DNA of 12,323 bases from NCBI GenBank assembly GCA_025349905.2, contig MU625078.1, forward strand, positions 1-12,323, read 5' to 3'. The notes under the pieces were generated by a model. The model was not told where the DNA came from, did no database searches, and saw nothing but the letters and a program-made list of their open reading frames with translations. The stretch's first letter is position 1; each line of letters begins with the position of its first letter. Below, piece by piece: positions 1 through 9,700 of the stretch. Origin of the DNA: Blastocladiella britannica. Taxonomy: Eukaryota > Blastocladiomycota > Blastocladiomycetes > Blastocladiales > Blastocladiaceae. A program made the translations under genes and the position numbers.

Positions 1-151
1 TGACAGCTGAATCAACCTGATTGTACGGATTCGTGGGAAGTTGCTTTGCTTCATTTTTCACGAAAAAGTCAATAAATAAACTCTCTCTTTTTCACATCGC
101 TGAATTCACATCAAGTCGATTGATCGCTCAGAAATTTTTGAAGCTTTTCAA
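1..151. other. Left-edge 5' flank of the kelch gene
   Basis: AT-rich sequence with an AATAAATAAA stretch near 70-80 and a pyrimidine run (CTCTCTCTTTTTC) just after it, directly before the kelch start codon. It probably contains the promoter and 5' UTR of that gene. No clear TATA box or coding exon is seen. Confidence 0.4.
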
Positions 152-1580
152 ATGCTTTCGTCACCGCGCAAGCTCGAGACGGCCGCGCAACTGTCGGCGG
201 CCGAACCGGAAGTCGCCACCTCGAATGCGCCATCGCCGCGCACCGGTGCATCGCTGGTTTCATTGGGAACGAAAACCAGGAACCTCTTTTTGGTCTTTGG
301 CGGCGCCAGTGTCGAAGAAGGGCTCTCGAATGAGCTGTACGTGCTTGAAGCCGGTATGCGATATCCCACATATTGATATTGTTGAGGGAACCAGTTTCTC
401 ATGTGAATGAATCAATGATAGACGCGGCCAGTGCCGTGGCCGTATGGGACAAGATCCAGCCCATCACGTCGCCAGACCACCCGACCCCGCCGCCGCGCTA
501 CGACCATGCGGCCGTGGCAATGGAGGCGGATGGAGTGCTTATTTGCGGAGGTGCCGGCCCGGATGGCGTGTGCCTGGACGATCTGTGGTCCTTTGACATG
601 GGTATTTCTTTATTGCATTCAATTTCAGGTGAGAACGTGTTGACTCGGGTAAAAAAACAAACAGAGACCCGCGAGTGGACGCAACTGTCGCCCGCAGGTT
701 TTGGCCCGTCGCCGCGCGTGATGCGCGGAGCCATGTGCTTGCACCCGAGCGATCCGCGCAACGTGATTGTGTGGGGTGGGGGTGCCGACGGCGCGCATGC
801 CGTGAGTGATGCGGCCGTATATGTCCTGGATCTTGGTCCGTAAATTTTTTTTTTCCCATTCCTTTCACTTTATTTCACTCACTTCGTTCCCATAGATACA
901 TCAACATGGACCCGGCATCCACCCATTACGGGAGACGGTGCACACCACCCAGAAGTGCGTCTGGGCCATGCGCTGGTGCCCGTGGATGACGCGAGCGTAC
1001 TCATGTTTGGCGGCATGGACGATGCCAAGGTGTACGACGACGCGTGGATCCTGTCCATGGGTATATTCATCCATTTCTCTTGCATTGCTACGATTAACGT
1101 GTATGTATTTGTGCAGTAACATGGCAATGGACCCGCGTCGGCCAAAGCGCGGCATTTGCGGTTGCAGGGCACGCCGCGACTGCGGTCCGTGCCGATCGGC
1201 TGGAGCAAACATCCACTGGAAGTGATTCGACGGCATCTGCGGTGGTGTGGACGGGTGGACTCACCAGTAGTCATGCGATTTCGAGCGCATGGCACTGCGT
1301 GTCGGCGGCTACCGAGTGGGTTCCGCGTCCGCTGCTCCGGCTACCGCAACCCGTGGCGGCAGCAATGCCAACCAAGGGCAAAAAGAAGCCCCAGCCCCAG
1401 CAGCAGCAGGCAGCAGGGCACGAAGAGTGGATGCGGCTGGACCACTGCGTGTTTGCCATGGAGGATGCCGATACTGAAGAAACTGGGGTGGTGCTAGGCG
1501 TGTTTGGCGGGATGAATCACTCGTCCGTGTTCCACGACGTGCACGTTGCCCGCGTCTCGGCTGCCGCCATTGTCCTTTAA
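152..1580 (+). CDS. Kelch-repeat beta-propeller protein, 5 exons, 393 aa
   Basis: Exons are 152-353, 422-601, 665-835, 896-1060 and 1117-1580; introns are 68, 63, 60 and 56 bases, all GT-AG and all phase 1. Splicing gives 393 residues. About six kelch blades can be seen, each with a Gly-Gly turn (VFGG, ICGG, VWGGG, MFGG, then a degenerate TGG, and VFGG) and, in the first four, a closing strand such as LWSFDMETREW, VYVLDLDTSTW or AWILSMVTWQW. The four introns split the codon just before the last strand of blades 1-4, at residues 68, 128, 185 and 240. A Lys/Pro/Gln-rich loop (CAG-type repeats near 1390-1415) sits inside the last blade. Six-bladed kelch proteins of the RABEPK/KLHDC kind act as protein-binding platforms; the partner here is unknown. 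ATG 152 was chosen because blade 1 begins soon after it. There is no signal peptide or membrane segment. The fold is confident; the role is not. Confidence 0.88.
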
Positions 1581-1759
1581 GAACAATGAGATTTTTTTTC
1601 ATTTTCGTTCATCCGAGGTGTGGCGTCGAGGGATTTGTTTTGACTTTTAGTCGTTGTCTCTGATATCCGACGCTGTTTCTCTTTCGCAATTCTTAACTGC
1701 CCCTGCTGCTGCTCCCTGACGACGACCGACCGCCCTCACCTGCATACAAAGAAAACGGA

Positions 1760-1765
1760 AATAAA
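1760..1765 (+). promoter_or_regulatory. Possible polyadenylation signal AATAAA of the kelch gene
   Basis: AATAAA lies 180 bases after the kelch stop codon and about 58 bases before the next start codon, the only such hexamer in this short spacer. It would place the 3' end of the kelch transcript almost against the 5' end of the RGS gene. Its use is inferred from the motif and position only. Confidence 0.35.
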
Positions 1766-1822
1766 AAGTGCTGGACTACTTTTCTTTCCCATTCACTCTT
1801 TCATACAAACAGCATAAATACA

Positions 1823-2911
1823 ATGTCGCTCGCATCCGCCGCCGTTGACATCCCGCCGCCACCCCCGCCGCCCACGAGTGCAGCACAGCGCCGCCCGGCC
1901 ACATCCAAGAGCAAGAAACTGCTGCAGTTCTTTGGCGACACGCCGCCCATTGATGTGTCGGTGACGGAGGTGCTGGCCGAGGGGTTCCGCGCCATCTTGC
2001 ATTCCAAGCTGCCGCTGTGCTATTTCCTGTCGTCGCTTCTGGAGGACTATGCGTCCGAGAACTTGGTGTGGTACTCTCCATTTTTTTTTTATGTTGGAGC
2101 CGGACACTCAGCCAGCCAAACCCAATACCAGTTCTTTGTGCTCGAAGTGGAGCGGTACGAGGCGACGCCCTTCACCGACGCGCAGTCGCACTTGCAGGCG
2201 GCCTACGCGGTCTTTGAGACGTACCTGGGCCGCGGTTCGATGCTTGAAATCAACATTGACGACCGAGTCCGTCGGTCCATCATCCACGAGCTCGGGCGGC
2301 TGGGCCGCGGGTGGGCGGCCGCTGAGGCCCGCACGCAAGCTGCCGCCGACGGCCGCGCGGCCCCCTCCTCGGACGCGGCCATTGCCGACACCATGGCACC
2401 CGCGGCGATGGCTGGGGGACTGCGCCACCTGTTTGATCCGGCGAAAACCGCGGTCATGCACTTGCTCGAGTCGTCATACGCCAAGTTCACGCGCGCGTCC
2501 GTGTACGACCGCATGGCGCGCGAGCTTTCGGCGGCGACCGCGCCTGCTCCCGGGTCTGGGGACGGTGCCGATGGGCCACTGGTGTACACGGCCGACGCCA
2601 AGCATGCGGCGCTGCGGGTGCTGGCAGAGTACATGCGCCGGCACCGGCTGCTGGACTCGGCACTCGACGCGGTGCCTAACGGCAACGGGAGCAGTCGGGC
2701 GGGTTCCCCTGCGGCCCCCTCGCCACGTACGGTCACGCGGTCACCTGCGGCACCTCGCCCGGTAGAACTAGCTCCCGGAACACAGCCGCTGGCAATGCAC
2801 GAGACGGACCAGGACGCGCGCCGGGCACTGCTGCGGCGCATGCTTCAAGGGTTTGCCATCACCCAACTTGGCGTTGACTTGGTGGCCTATGCCGCGCAGC
2901 AGGGGTACTGA
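1823..2911 (+). CDS. RGS-domain protein (regulator of G-protein signalling), 340 aa
   Basis: Exons are 1823-2065 and 2132-2911. The 66-base intron (GTGTGG...CCAG) holds a run of ten T. Removing it joins YASENL to FFVLEVERYE, the classic RGS helix where most families read ENLxFWxxxE. Residues 10-17 are a proline run (seven Pro). The RGS domain spans about 44-207: an N-terminal part (VTEVLAEGFRAIL, then ENLFFVLEVERY), an Ala-rich insert at about 139-178, then the closing helices FDPAKTAVMHLLESSYAKF. The C-terminal 130 residues are low-complexity Pro/Ser/Ala with short helices. RGS domains speed GTP hydrolysis by G-alpha subunits and so end GPCR signalling. No DEP, GGL or membrane segment is seen, so this is a simple soluble RGS. 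ATG 1823 has A at -3 and is the first in frame. The intron has 3n length and no stop, so an unspliced reading gives 362 residues with 22 foreign ones. Confidence 0.88.
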   Translation: MSLASAAVDIPPPPPPPTSAAQRRPATSKSKKLLQFFGDTPPIDVSVTEVLAEGFRAILHSKLPLCYFLSSLLEDYASENLVWYSPFFFYVGAGHSASQTQYQFFVLEVERYEATPFTDAQSHLQAAYAVFETYLGRGSMLEINIDDRVRRSIIHELGRLGRGWAAAEARTQAAADGRAAPSSDAAIADTMAPAAMAGGLRHLFDPAKTAVMHLLESSYAKFTRASVYDRMARELSAATAPAPGSGDGADGPLVYTADAKHAALRVLAEYMRRHRLLDSALDAVPNGNGSSRAGSPAAPSPRTVTRSPAAPRPVELAPGTQPLAMHETDQDARRALLRRMLQGFAITQLGVDLVAYAAQQGY

Positions 2912-3132
2912 TGATTTGTCCGTCTTTTGTATTTTTCATTGTGTCGCGTTTTTTTCTGTTCTACTTGGTGGTCAAATCCATTGTCTTTTTTTTTTTTCAA
3001 CCTATTTGTGTTGGTGCAGTGCGGTGCTGACTGTTTGAGGGATGAGGGACAAGGAGAAGGGTGTCGGGGTGTTGAATGATGATGACGGATTAACGCGCCC
3101 TGCAGCAGGGACCACCCTTTCCAGCGCAACGG

Positions 3133-3139
3133 TATAAAA
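3133..3139 (+). promoter_or_regulatory. TATA box of the glutathionyl-hydroquinone reductase gene
   Basis: TATAAAA followed by GG lies 61 bases upstream of the first ATG of the reductase gene, in a spacer with no ORF. A match this good to the TATA consensus at this distance implies a 5' leader of about 30 bases. The next gene downstream has the same arrangement at 60 bases. Confidence 0.55.
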
Positions 3140-3193
3140 GGTGCCCGAAGCACCTCTTTTAAAACTAGGACAACGCGATCGTCTCAAAAATCA

Positions 3194-4499
3194 ATGCTCC
3201 TGGGCAGCCGACTTGCCACCACTCTCTTTGCTCGACCTGCTGCCGTTGTCTTCCTCACCTCCTCTCGATTCCTCAAAATGTCCACGACCACTGCCGCCAA
3301 CCCCACCACCACCGCCGCTACCGATGCGACCGCCGCCAAGCCCGCTATTTTCAACTGGTACCCGCATTCACCCTTCAAATTTAATAGAGTCTTGAATTAA
3401 ATCCAAAATCCAAAAAATCCAAAAAAAAAAAAAAAAAGGGCCTCCAAGGACGGCGAGTTCCGCCGCCAGGTGTCGTCGTTCCGCGACCACGTCTCGACCG
3501 ATCCCAATGCCAAGTTCTCGGCCGAGTCGGGCCGCTACCACCTCTATGTCTCGTGGGCCGTGCGTAACTTTTACATGGTCTTGATCGCATCGCGCCACAC
3601 TCAACCCAAAAAAATTGAACTAGTGCCCGTGGGCCCACCGCACGATGCTCGTCCGCGCGCTCAAGGGTCTCGAGGACTGCATCTCCGTCTCGGTCGTGCA
3701 CTACATGATGGGACCCGAGGGCTGGCAGTTCCCGTCCACCGAAACCGAGTGCCCGGGCGCGACTCCCGACCACCTATACGGCGCGAAACACATTCGCGAG
3801 CTGTACTTCAAGGCCAATGCCGACTACTCGGGTCGGTTCACAGTCCCCGTTCTGTGGGACAAGAAGACGCACACGATCGTCAACAACGAGTCGGCCGAAA
3901 TCATTCGCATGTTCAACACCACGTTCGACGCGTTTGCTAGCCGCCCCGGGATCACGTTCTACCCGCCCGAGGACGCGGTGCAGATCGAGGCGCTCAACGA
4001 GTGGATCTACAACGATATCAATAACGGTGTGTACCGCGCCGGGTTTGCGACATCGCAGGACGCGTACGAGCGCGCCGTGGTGCCGTTGTTTGCCGCGATC
4101 GATCGGGTCGAGGCGGTGCTGGCTAACTCTAAGGGGCCGTGGCTGTGTGGTGCCGACTTGACCGAGGCGGATATTCGGCTGTGGACCACCATTGTCCGGT
4201 TCGATGCCGTGTACCACACGCACTTTAAGGTATCAATCCTTTTTTTTTACTTTCCGCGTGGATCCAGCGACTCACTTGACGAAAAAAACATGGATTAGTG
4301 CAACCTCAAGACCATCGAGGACAATTACCCCCATATCATGAAGTGGGGCGCGCACCTGTGGTCGATGCCCGGCGTCAAGGAGACCCTCAACATGGAGCAC
4401 ATCAAGCGCCATTACTACGAGTCCCACCGCCATATCAACCCTTTTGGTATTGTCCCTGTGAACAACGGCCCCAACTGGGCCAAGTACTTGCGCAAGTGA
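3194..4499 (+). CDS. ECM4: S-glutathionyl-(hydro)quinone reductase, omega-type glutathione transferase, 363 aa
   Basis: Exons are 3194-3357, 3439-3559, 3624-4229 and 4299-4499; introns are 81, 64 and 69 bases. Spliced, the protein reads FNW-ASKDGEFRRQVSSFRD, YHLYVSWA-CPWAHRTM, then a long GST C-terminal helical domain ending WAKYLRK. These are hallmarks of the ECM4/YqjG/PcpF family. The catalytic cysteine is Cys96 in CPWA; these enzymes use glutathione to strip glutathionyl groups from quinone conjugates. Intron 2 ends exactly before the Cys96 codon. The first 28 residues (MLLGSRLATTLFARPAAVVF onward) are Arg/hydroxyl/hydrophobic-rich without acidic residues, like a mitochondrial presequence. 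A second in-frame ATG at 3278 (Met29) has the better context (AAAATGTC), so dual targeting from two starts is plausible. The symbol is that of the yeast homologue. Intron 1 is odd: 17 adenines run straight into its AG. Confidence 0.93.
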
Positions 4500-4621
4500 G
4501 CAGCAAGTACGAGGGTGGGGTACGAGGATGGTTGAATGCATAATATTTTCTATTGTTTCAATAATGCGCCACGAGGGCAATAGAATGACGGACCAGACCC
4601 TCATCCGCTGGATCCAAAGGG

Positions 4622-4628
4622 TATAAAG
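4622..4628 (+). promoter_or_regulatory. TATA box of the beta-lactamase-like gene
   Basis: TATAAAG lies 60 bases upstream of the ATG at 4682 and 123 bases after the stop of the preceding gene. Its spacing matches that of the TATA box at 3133. The function is inferred from motif and position. Confidence 0.5.
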
Positions 4629-4681
4629 ACAGGGCGGGTACCTTCCCCAGCACGAGCGAATAACGAAATTATAACACTATC

Positions 4682-6494
4682 ATGACCCTGGACCACATTG
4701 AAGATTTTTTCGTGCGCTCGATTGCGGCAATGCAGATTCCCGGCGCAACGCTGTCGGTGATCAAGGACGACAAACCGCTGATCCACCGCGGCGCGGGCGT
4801 CCGCCGTCTCGACGGTCCCGCCGAGGACAATGCCATAGACGTTGACTCGCTGTTCATGGTCTGCTCGCTGGCCAAAGCGTTTACGGCCGCATCCGTTGGC
4901 ATCTTGGTGCACCGCGGTCAATTGGACTGGACGACCCCCGTTGTCACGTACCTGCCCGAATTCGCGCTGTCCGACCCGGAAATCACCCAACGCGTGACCC
5001 TGGTGGATTTATTGGCGCACCGGACGGGCGTGGTCGGCGACGACGACCCGCTGTGGGTTGGGGACCGCGGCGACATTCACGCAGTCGAGTCGCTATTGGC
5101 CATTGCCCCACACTTGCCGCTCGGTGGCCCGTTCCGCGCGTCCGGGTTCTACTCCAACTTTATGGTATCGGTGGCGGCGCTGGTGGTGGAGCGCGTCTCG
5201 GGCCAAGCGCTCCCCGATTTCGTGGACGCCAACATTTGCCAGCCGCTGGGCATGCGCGACGGCGTGTGGTCGCTGGACGAGTTTTACGCGCACCCGAAGT
5301 CGGCGCGCATGCACGACGTGATCACGCCCCGGACCGACGTGGCCACATTTGCCGCCGACGTCGCGTACAACCCTGAATCGCCCATCAATGTGGCCGCGGC
5401 ACGCAACCCGGACGACTTGGGCGACGATGTGGAGGCCGCGTACAAGGCCGCGGCGGAGATCGCCGTCGAGTTCAAAATGCACCCGCAGTACGCGTCGCAG
5501 CACCGGGACTACGCTGGAATCGGGTTCTTTTTCTCCACCGCCAACGATATGGTGAAATGGGGCCAGTGCTGGGCGAACGGCGGCAAGTCGGCCTCGGGAC
5601 AGCAAGTGCTATTTGAGCTGGATACGCTGACCAAGCTGCATAACCCGCACGGATCGTACCAGTCCGACAAGCAAATGCGCCGTGGATTTCGCAACCTTGG
5701 GTTTGGGTGTGGGTGGGGCATTTATCAGTTTGGGTACCGACCTATCCTTTCTTATTTCTCTTGGGAGTTGTATAACTAATGGCCATGACAACAGTGAGTA
5801 CGAGGTGCTCTTGCACACTGGCGGCTTCATCGGTGCCGCTTGCCTGCTAGCCGTCGTTCCCAGCGCCAACCTGGTCGTTTACGTGTCGGAAACCCAGTCG
5901 TCGTTTCCGATCTTCTCGCAACTGCTGCTGACGACGCTGCACACACTGCTTCCCATTCACCGCGCCGACGTGGACGCGTACACGGTCCAGCGGGCCGCAA
6001 AGTTGCTCCCACGTGCCAAGTCCGCGATGCTCGCGCACCAGGGCGAGAGGCTGCGCACGTTCCTGGGCGAGTCCGCCAACCCGTTTGCCGTCGGAGCCGC
6101 CCCGACTCCGCTTCCGGCCCGCTGGCAAGAGGTGTGCGGCAATTACGCGCACAAGGCGTTTGGGATCATGTCGATTGTGCTGGACGACTCGCTCGACGAC
6201 CAGCAGCTGCGGGTGGTGCGGGTGCCCGAAGCCAACAAGCGGCTGTACCACATGTCGGCGGCCATCGATGCAGATGCGGTCAAGGCGCTTAAAAATCAGG
6301 TCACGGACCCGACGATGGCGTTCTTTACGTTCCCGGGATCGCTGGTGCTGTATTTCCGCGAAGTGGAGGTTGGCAAAATGACGGGTCCCGCGTGCAAGAT
6401 CTCGACGGGTAGCGTGTGGCAGCCCGCGAAACGGTACGAGCTGGTGGTCATGGAAAGCGTGTCGGGGATCGAGATTGTCTTTGGCCGTGCTTAA
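4682..6494 (+). CDS. Serine beta-lactamase-like hydrolase (class C / LACTB-related), 583 aa
   Basis: Exons are 4682-5733 and 5795-6494, with a 61-base intron (GTACCG...ACAACAG) that carries a good branch site, ACTAAT, at 5775-5780. The three active-site motifs of penicillin-recognising serine hydrolases are present: SLAK (Ser62, Lys65; nucleophile and base), YSN (Tyr157-Asn159), and HTG (His358-Gly360), the usual stand-in for KTG in esterase and peptidase members. The family motif around LLAHRTGV (110-117) also fits. The C-terminal 170 residues form a separate beta-rich domain like those behind many bacterial relatives. There is no signal peptide, so a cytosolic protein is expected. Eukaryotic members of this family are usually esterases or peptidases rather than antibiotic lactamases; the substrate cannot be read from sequence. 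The intron lies seven residues before HTG, so unspliced message would lose the third motif. ATG 4682 is the first in frame, with A at -3. Confidence 0.92.
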
Positions 6495-6734
6495 TCCAGT
6501 AAATACATATTGGCGACGATCATCATCTTGTTTTTACCGCCACAATGGTGGTACGCGATGCACCGGACTCAAGGCACGGCGTTTCCTACTGCAAGTGAAC
6601 TGGGCCGGGTCGAGTGGGCCTGACGGTGACGTTTGGGGCAGTGGATCCAGTCCGTTTCAACTTCACTTTACGATTCTATTAATGTGCAAAAGTCCCACGA
6701 GACCCTCCTTGGCTATATACGACGAAATAGAATC
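6495..6734. other. Convergent intergenic spacer
   Basis: This 240-base gap separates the stop codons of the hydrolase (+) and the receptor (-). I see no ORF of note, no AATAAA on either strand and no strong hairpin. It must hold both 3' UTRs, so the two transcripts probably come close to overlapping at their ends. Confidence 0.6.
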
Positions 6735-9700
6735 CTAATTTTTGTTGGTGGACACTGGCCGGCTCGTCTTGGCAATGGCATTGGACGAGATCACCTGGCT
6801 GCTGCTCTTGCCGCCCGCGTCCGACGACGACTCGGTGCCCGAATGCTTCTGCAACCCAGACGCGGTGTTGACAGCCGCAAACGACGCGTTGATATCGTGC
6901 ACCCACGACTCGGCGTCAGCGATATCTTTCGCCTGCACCAGGTACGGCGTGACGCCCACGGTCATCACAAAGCATCCCGGCTGGCTGGCCGGGCTGGCGA
7001 GCGCCGACGCCCGCACTTGGCGCGAGTGGGCGATGCCCGGGTTTTTCTATTTTCCCACATCATGGTTCAGTCAATGGCGATCGGTGTAAATGGGGTTCAG
7101 ATCAAGCGTACCGAATCGCTCAGATCCGTGATTTGAATCGCCGGCACGGGGCTCAGCAGCAGCACGATGTCCACTTCCTTCCACGGCCGGACCCACCCGC
7201 GCTGCTTCTGAATCGAGAACCCTTGGCCTAACTTGATCCGTGCCGCGACCCCGCTTGAGCTGCTGGGACCACTGGCGGCCGACATCAGCGTCCCGTGGCC
7301 CGCGCTGCCAACGGCACGGTTCGGCATGGCGCTGGTGGTGTGCGACTGCTGCTGCGCCGAGGACGAGTTGTTGAGTTGGATTGAGTCGCCGGCCATGGCT
7401 TCGAGGATCGGGCGGGCGACCAGAAGACCGAGAGCACTGGCGGCGGCGAGAAGGACCAGGATGCATTTGATGATGAATTGTGCCTTTTTGAATGACGTGT
7501 CAGTTGAGTGATCTGTATAAAGCACAATCAGGGAAAAAAAGTACCTTGTAGTTGATGTTGAGGAAAATGACGGGCAGGACAATGATGCACACAAGCAAGA
7601 TGTTGTACGATGCCATGCCAATGTACTTGGACTCGTTGTACTGTTTTTTTTTTCCATGAGTGACCGTCGCACCAATACAGCAACAATGAGAAAAGGTACA
7701 CACCTGAGTGGCAACATTGCGCACGCGGAACCCGAGCCCCACGGCCACCATCATCAGCAACCCGTGGTACACGATCGTGACGATCGCAATGATATTAGCC
7801 CCACTGGACCCGTTCATGCCACACACGTACGTGAACGACGTGGCCGTCACGTCGACCATGAATGACTGCGGCTGCGCGACCGCCTGCCAGATCGCCAGCA
7901 ATACCGCGTCGATGGCCACAATCGCGCCCACGAACGGCATCAACCGCGACGTGCGCAAGTTGAGTCGGCGCGCCTGGTGCTTGTTACCGAAAATCAGGTA
8001 AATGCGGCCCGTCTTGATCAAAATGCTCGCTAGCACCGTGCACATGCCCAGCGACAAAAGCCACGTGCGGGAAGCGCAACTACTTGCGCCGGGAGCCGCC
8101 GACTCAAGACCGATGCCGAGAGTGACCAGCGCCACCCCGACGGCAATCACCAGCAGGAACGGTGGAGCTTGGTACACCACCGCCGGGTGCTTTTGGAACT
8201 TGAACATGAGTCCGAGCAGGACCACTACGCCGGCCAGGACCATTGCTGTGAGCACCGACACGGCGATCGCGAGGCCGTCGCTGGGCGCGATGGTTTCGAG
8301 GTATCGGACTTAATTGCATTGTTTTTCTTTTAATGATCTTGATGAACTGGCGCGCATGGGAAATGATAAAAAAACGCACTGTAATTGGCAGGAGGTTTGG
8401 GAACCCACGGCGCCCAGACGTTCTGGTTGGCTTGCAGCCAGCGACAAGCCGAGTCGGAGGCCACGCTGCCCGTGCGCGCGTAGTCGGCGAGCATGTTGGT
8501 CATATCAATGTCGCGGAACGATAGCAGGCGCAGGAACGTCGGAACATGCGGCGCCCAGTTACGCATCGACGCTTGTCCGGTCTTCATGAGGAGTTCTATT
8601 CCGAAAATGGGTGGCTGTGAGTGCCAGGATTTCAAAAAGTACAAGAGGGTCAACCCACCGGTATGGAAATCGCAAGAGAGCGAGTTGCTGGCTTGGCCGA
8701 CGGCGTTGGCGTTAAAGTTGGCATAGCAAGTGGACGAGTACGAGGGTAAGTTGACGGTGGTGAGCGCGTAGGCTGACGGGAGCACCTCGGGCATCCACCA
8801 GTATCCTGTACATTTTATCGAATGAGCGCTTGAGGTAGGGTTGAATCAACCTTTAAAAAAAAGGAGACGAACCAATGCAAGCATACGTCGACTGACTGGC
8901 ACAGGCAGCAAACATGGACTGGAACTGGTCATATCCTATTCATCGTTGTGATTTTATGTCAGTGATCCAGTGCTGCCAGATAAACGATGAAGAGGCACAT
9001 ACCAACATAAACAACAACCAACTTCAGTCCAAGAGTAATGATCCGCTGCTCGTTCTCGCCAGTCGAGTAACTCGGATCCGAGTGCCAGAACTCGCGGCAC
9101 TGCGACCGCAGTGCGCCCTGGCACTGCGGCGGCGTAAAGTACCCGTCAGTCCCGCAGAACGCGTACCCGTTGGCGGGCGTGCACAGGAACGATCCGTCCG
9201 CCTTGGTGGCCAGCGCCGACGTGCCCACGGGCGGCAGCAAGTTCAACACGTTTTGCTGGGTGAACGACTTGTACGAGTCGAAAATAATGTTGGGGTACTG
9301 AGTCGCGATGGCGGTGTTGATGTACCACGAGATCTTGGCCGTATACCCGACCATTCCCACTTTATGGTTTTATGGCAGGGATCAGTGTTAATAATTTTCA
9401 TCTGGGAAAAAAAAAAAAAATTGATTAGATCCGTACAATCTTCAACCAGGCCTTGCGTCGTAATGTACTGGTTGTACAGCGCCAGCTTAGACGCCGGCCA
9501 CAGCTCAATGTTGGACTGCACGACGCCGGTCGCCACGCGCGGATACGTGCCGCTCGATCCCGAGTACTCCATGAGCGTGACATTGACGCCCATGACGTCT
9601 TGGAGAATCATGGCAGCCACATATCCCGTCAGGTTCGCGCTCGACCACGCATCAAACTCGAGCGTGATGTTGGCGGGTGGCTGCTGGACCGTCACCACAC

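Noticed and set aside
602..628. A 27-base intron in the kelch gene ending at TTTCAG 628
   Set aside because: It keeps the frame but is far shorter than any other intron here and leaves a Lys/Gln-rich insert. The acceptor at 664 gives a 63-base intron and the clean kelch strand FDMETREW.
2066..2131. A single uninterrupted 362-residue RGS reading frame
   Set aside because: The 22 extra residues interrupt the most conserved RGS helix, and the segment has GT...AG ends, a T run and typical intron length.
5093..5605. 170-codon minus-strand ORF inside the hydrolase gene
   Set aside because: It is a shadow of a GC-rich coding exon that carries clear catalytic motifs on the plus strand.
7097..7111. 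Receptor ending at the TGA at 7097-7099 without the last exon
   Set aside because: Using GTACGC at 7111 and the AATAG acceptor at 7047 restores a PH-like domain with its terminal Trp helix, in phase and with a 65-base intron.
8927..8936. Receptor exon 3 starting after the AG at 8925 or 8919
   Set aside because: Both would need a phase-0 donor, while the perfect donor GTATGT at 9002 is phase 1. The AG at 8936 fits that phase and gives VYVGYDQFQ.
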